From contig NZ_BAVZ01000001.1 of the NCBI RefSeq assembly GCF_000576305.1, positions 496,001 to 560,000 of the forward strand: 64,000 nt of DNA, written 5' to 3'. Of this stretch, positions 61,403 through 64,000 are shown one piece after another. This stretch comes from Paenibacillus pini JCM 16418 (lineage in GTDB: Bacteria; Bacillota; Bacilli; Paenibacillales; Paenibacillaceae). The position numbers and the translations under genes are program-made. Below the pieces are notes generated by a model. It did not search any database. It had not been told where the DNA came from and saw only the letters and a program-made list of their open reading frames with translations. How positions within the stretch are numbered: the first letter of the stretch is position 1; the number at the start of each line of letters is the position of its first letter.

Positions 61403-62242
61403 ATGGGTTATTCAATATTTGAGGATACAATGGCTGATATGCAGTGGACGGACATCCAAACGCATATTGATAATGAGGCTATCGTGCTGCTTCCTACTGG
61501 AGTTATTGAGCAACAAGGGCCACATATTAGCACAGGGTCCGACATATATTTCAGTCACATCATTTGTAAAAAGATAAAAAAGGAGCTGGAGCAGAACCAG
61601 ATTCATTCGATTATCGCTCCACCGTTTTATTGGGGCGTTAACCATATTACGGGGGCTTTTCCAGGTTCATTTACCTCCCGCCGAGAAACGGTCAAGCATG
61701 TATTATTTGATATATTTGATTGTCTGCATCGCTGGGGATTCAAGCATGTGTTTATCGTGGATATCCATGGCGATCCAATGAATGGAATGGCTTTATACGA
61801 GGCTATCCATGAAGGAAGAAATCAATTGGGACTGGATGTTCGGTCAGTAATCTCAGAGTGGGTTGCAGGCGATCTAAGTATATCAAGAGATGATGAACAT
61901 TTTCTGATTTTTGATGTTGCGTTAGAAGACTCATTTCCAGATGGGCCATCGCCTATTTTTTTAGATATTCATGCTGGAAAACATACGACTGCGAATATGT
62001 ATAAATATTTCCCTTCATTAGTAGATACAGACAAGGCAAAGACCCTTATACCAACCAATCTTACGTATGAAGATCTTAAGAAATGGCAGGAAGGAGGAGA
62101 TGTAACGAGAGAGATTACACCACAAGGCTATTTCGGAGAACCAGCAGCGTATGAACAAGTGGATGATGAAATGGATTTTGTGGAGGGGTATGCTAAGTTT
62201 GCCACATTAGGATTGATCAAATATCTATCGCAGATCAGATAA
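61403..62242 (+). CDS. Creatininase family protein
   Basis: 279 residues from ATG 61403 (TGAGGAGG upstream). Signature of the family: VLLPTGVIEQQGPHISTGSD near 29-48 (metal-binding E and H), APPFYWGVNHITGAFPGSFT, then VFIVDIHGDPMNGMAL and LDIHAGKHTTANMY. Metal-dependent amidohydrolase; members hydrolyse creatinine-like or formamide-type cyclic amides. The GN motif usual after the third strand is here GDP. Confidence 0.92.
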   Translation: MGYSIFEDTMADMQWTDIQTHIDNEAIVLLPTGVIEQQGPHISTGSDIYFSHIICKKIKKELEQNQIHSIIAPPFYWGVNHITGAFPGSFTSRRETVKHVLFDIFDCLHRWGFKHVFIVDIHGDPMNGMALYEAIHEGRNQLGLDVRSVISEWVAGDLSISRDDEHFLIFDVALEDSFPDGPSPIFLDIHAGKHTTANMYKYFPSLVDTDKAKTLIPTNLTYEDLKKWQEGGDVTREITPQGYFGEPAAYEQVDDEMDFVEGYAKFATLGLIKYLSQIR

Positions 62243-62282
62243 AACTAACATATCAGAAAATGTTTGATTGGGAGGAATATAC

Positions 62283-62507
62283 TTGAAAAATGATCAAATA
62301 CAAGAGTGTAATCTGCCGACTGGCTTAGCCAAGCCAGCGATCAGAGCGCTTAACAATGCTGGTTTATGTAAAATGGAACAAATCGCAATGCTCAGTGAGG
62401 CTGAGCTTAGGCAGCTTCATGGCATAGGACCAAATGCTATCAAACAGATCCGTACTGCTCTTGAAGAGAAAGGGTTGAAATTCTCTGAGGGAAAAACAAA
62501 AATATGA
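62283..62507 (+). CDS. Small helix-hairpin-helix protein (RNA polymerase alpha CTD-like)
   Basis: About 74 residues from TTG 62283 (GGGAGGA upstream; frame open from 62268). The core LPTGLAKPAIRALNNAGLCK, then LSEAELRQLHGIGPNAIKQI, is a helix-hairpin-helix like the alpha-CTD and similar DNA-binding domains. It may bind DNA non-specifically. Stand-alone copies are common in Bacillota. Confidence 0.88.
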   Translation: MKNDQIQECNLPTGLAKPAIRALNNAGLCKMEQIAMLSEAELRQLHGIGPNAIKQIRTALEEKGLKFSEGKTKI

Positions 62508-62558
62508 ATATTTAACTTATGAAAGAAACAGAAATTATGTATTTGGAGAGTGGTGTCT

Positions 62559-63092
62559 GTGAAGAAGTTGATAATATCCGCTATCACTGTTATCGCAATA
62601 TTGTTTGGAATCTATACTATCGTAATCATGTACCCTAAGGAGATCAACTTAAATACACAGGGGATGAAGTACCAATTAGGAAATAACACAATTGAAAAGG
62701 TAGTCAATATTAAAATAAATGGAAAGATATATAGTAGTATTAATGGAAATAAAACCTTTAAAGGAACGATAGATGTAGAGGGAGAGAACCTGCCTGTACC
62801 CAGTGATCAAAGACAATTAATCATCAATCTTAGCGATAAGCTTCAGGGAGGAGTGATTAGCTATGCTGGTTATGATCAAGGTAAACCCTTTACTTACGCC
62901 TACGGAGGAATCTTTTTTAATAAAAATTTCAGTAAAGCAACTCTTTATGTATACAACAAGAATGATGCAAGTGGAGGTTGGAATGTTGATGATGGTTTAA
63001 TGATTTCATTACCTGCATCCACCCGAAGTGAAGCGTTGGATATTTCAAATGAATTGATGAGGAATTCTCTAAACGGATATATTTTAAAATGA
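62559..63092 (+). CDS. Membrane-anchored hypothetical protein
   Basis: 177 residues from GTG 62559 (TTGGAGAG upstream; the frame also has GTG 62550). An N-terminal hydrophobic helix (KKLIISAITVIAILFGIYTI) forms a signal anchor, followed by an extracytoplasmic strand-rich domain (KVVNIKINGKIYSSINGNKT, then PVPSDQRQLIINLSDKLQGG). I recall similar small proteins in Paenibacillus but no named function. Confidence 0.75.
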   Translation: MKKLIISAITVIAILFGIYTIVIMYPKEINLNTQGMKYQLGNNTIEKVVNIKINGKIYSSINGNKTFKGTIDVEGENLPVPSDQRQLIINLSDKLQGGVISYAGYDQGKPFTYAYGGIFFNKNFSKATLYVYNKNDASGGWNVDDGLMISLPASTRSEALDISNELMRNSLNGYILK

Positions 63093-63132
63093 TGAAGCAA
63101 GACAGAAGAACAAAAGAGTAGGAGATTCAGCA

Positions 63133-63687
63133 ATGGAAGATTCTCTATGTGAAAGTATTATCATTAAAACATTAACATCTTTAAAGATAAGATTGAATAA
63201 TAATGAAAAACAACAAATTGAGATGCAGCTAGCAGAGGGTTATTTAACTCAAGGAGTTTTTAAATTTTATCCTGGGGCTAGCGAAACTGAAATTGATGAG
63301 TTTTGTAAATATATCGGTTATGAGTTACCTAAGGACTATATTGAATTTCTTCAATTCTGTAATGGTTGCCAATTATTCAATCATCCAGAGTACGGAGGAG
63401 AATCATATTTATACAGTTTGGAAGAAATACAGCTATACGCACATGAGGAACCGTTAGATGGCTATATAAAAATAGGAAATGTTTATCAAGATCATATTGT
63501 ATTCGATCTTAAGCGTTATCATCTTGGCGATATGAACTATGTATTGGTAAAAGGACATATTGATCGGTTCGATGAATGCAGAGAACTTAATATGAGCTTT
63601 GAAATATGGTTCGATCGCTTTATCGTATCCCAAGGTTCAAAGTATTGGACATGGCCAACGATTACAGCTACTAATTATAACTATTAG
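63133..63687 (+). CDS. SMI1/KNR4 family protein
   Basis: A 184-residue protein: FYPGASETEIDEFCKYIGYE, then LPKDYIEFLQFCNGCQLF near 62-82 is the typical SMI1/KNR4 start, followed by YLYSLEEIQLYAHEEP and a strand-rich end. Longer than the member at 8074. TAGGAGATTC precedes the ATG. Such proteins often protect against contact-dependent or polymorphic toxins; no toxin gene is near. Confidence 0.85.
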   Translation: MEDSLCESIIIKTLTSLKIRLNNNEKQQIEMQLAEGYLTQGVFKFYPGASETEIDEFCKYIGYELPKDYIEFLQFCNGCQLFNHPEYGGESYLYSLEEIQLYAHEEPLDGYIKIGNVYQDHIVFDLKRYHLGDMNYVLVKGHIDRFDECRELNMSFEIWFDRFIVSQGSKYWTWPTITATNYNY

Positions 63688-63805
63688 TAAATGAATAAAG
63701 TTTCTTAATAATCTGTAGAATTAAAATTCAAGAACTTTCATAGAAAAAATACGTAAAAGGTTTGAAAAGGTGATTTGTACTAGAAATGAGGATTGGGCTC
63801 TGTGA

Positions 63806-63811
63806 TATAAT
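63806..63811 (+). promoter_or_regulatory. Candidate extended -10 promoter of the last gene
   Basis: TGATATAAT with TATAAT at 63806-63811, 134 bp before the ATG at 63945; no convincing -35. The leader in between (63820-63930) has CAGAGAGAGTATCTCTCAAT-like pairing but no recognised riboswitch. Confidence 0.4.
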
Positions 63812-63944
63812 ATGGTAAAATCTTCAACTTAATAACGCAGAGACTATCCCACTTGTAGCGTCATCTTTCAGAGAGAGTATCTCTCAATAACCGTTGTTTC
63901 AGGAGTTCATAGATTATAAGAAATCCCAAGAGGAGGAAACAGAA

Positions 63945-64000
63945 ATGAAGAAGAAGGTTGTTACGACTTTATGCGGTACCATGATACTTTTGGTGGGCAT
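63945..64000 (+). CDS. Exported protein, N-terminal 18 codons only
   Basis: ATG 63945 follows AGAGGAGG. The 18 residues are a basic start and the beginning of a hydrophobic core (MKKKVVTTLCGTMILLVG), that is, a signal peptide. The gene runs off the right edge. Confidence 0.7.
   Translation, partial: MKKKVVTTLCGTMILLVG

Noticed and set aside
63820..63944. Riboswitch in the leader of the last gene
   Set aside because: Some pairing is visible but no known aptamer core could be recognised.

Overview
The window looks like a chromosome segment of a Gram-positive, low-to-moderate GC Bacillota, most probably Paenibacillus. This is an inference from the strong AGGAGG-type ribosome binding sites, frequent TTG and GTG starts, a sigY-yxlCDEFG-type operon (an ECF sigma factor with its ABC exporter) and a PucR-type purine regulator. 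I see no rRNA, tRNA, CRISPR array or transposase.

Layout. (1) 1-4835: a partial SDR dehydrogenase facing a LysR regulator, then the sigY-like operon, whose ABC ATPase gene is frameshifted. (2) 5112-5906: a promoter, a terminator-like hairpin in the leader, and a truncated tyrosine recombinase keeping an N-terminal extension and the SAM-like core-binding domain but no catalytic domain. (3) 6085 to about 33370: a dense array of roughly thirty units. Each unit is usually one small plus-strand gene followed by a structured element of 100-190 bp. The elements open with a 7-mer ending in AAC, close with GTTAnnn, and carry several paired arms whose sequence changes between copies while pairing is kept. 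Gene plus element therefore behaves like an integron gene cassette with an attC site. I count 29 near-complete sites and 8 truncated or degenerate ones. Cargo includes SMI1/KNR4, Imm50-like and DUF5071 proteins, GNAT acetyltransferases, phosphotransferases, a Nudix hydrolase, a nucleotidyltransferase, an AHSA1/SRPBCC protein, a retropepsin-like protease pair in opposite orientation, an XRE regulator facing a small coiled-coil protein, an LprI-like lipoprotein and several unknown proteins.

(4) 33.4-38.3 kb and 44-63.7 kb: single accessory genes of the same flavour (GNAT, VOC, methyltransferases, phosphotransferases, DinB, TPR, phosphatase, hydrolase, creatininase), with only rotting site remnants (about 35.0, 35.5, 47.0 and 47.65 kb). 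This looks like an older, decayed continuation. (5) 38.4-44.0 kb: a well-kept catabolic operon of normal type: PucR regulator, NCS1 permease, DUF917 protein, HyuA-like hydantoinase/oxoprolinase, bounded by terminators.

The most interesting feature is the integron-like cassette array beside a broken tyrosine recombinase in what appears to be a Gram-positive chromosome. Many genes inside and outside the array carry a single stop or indel. That suggests either decay of unselected cassettes or an indel-prone assembly, and raw reads should settle which.
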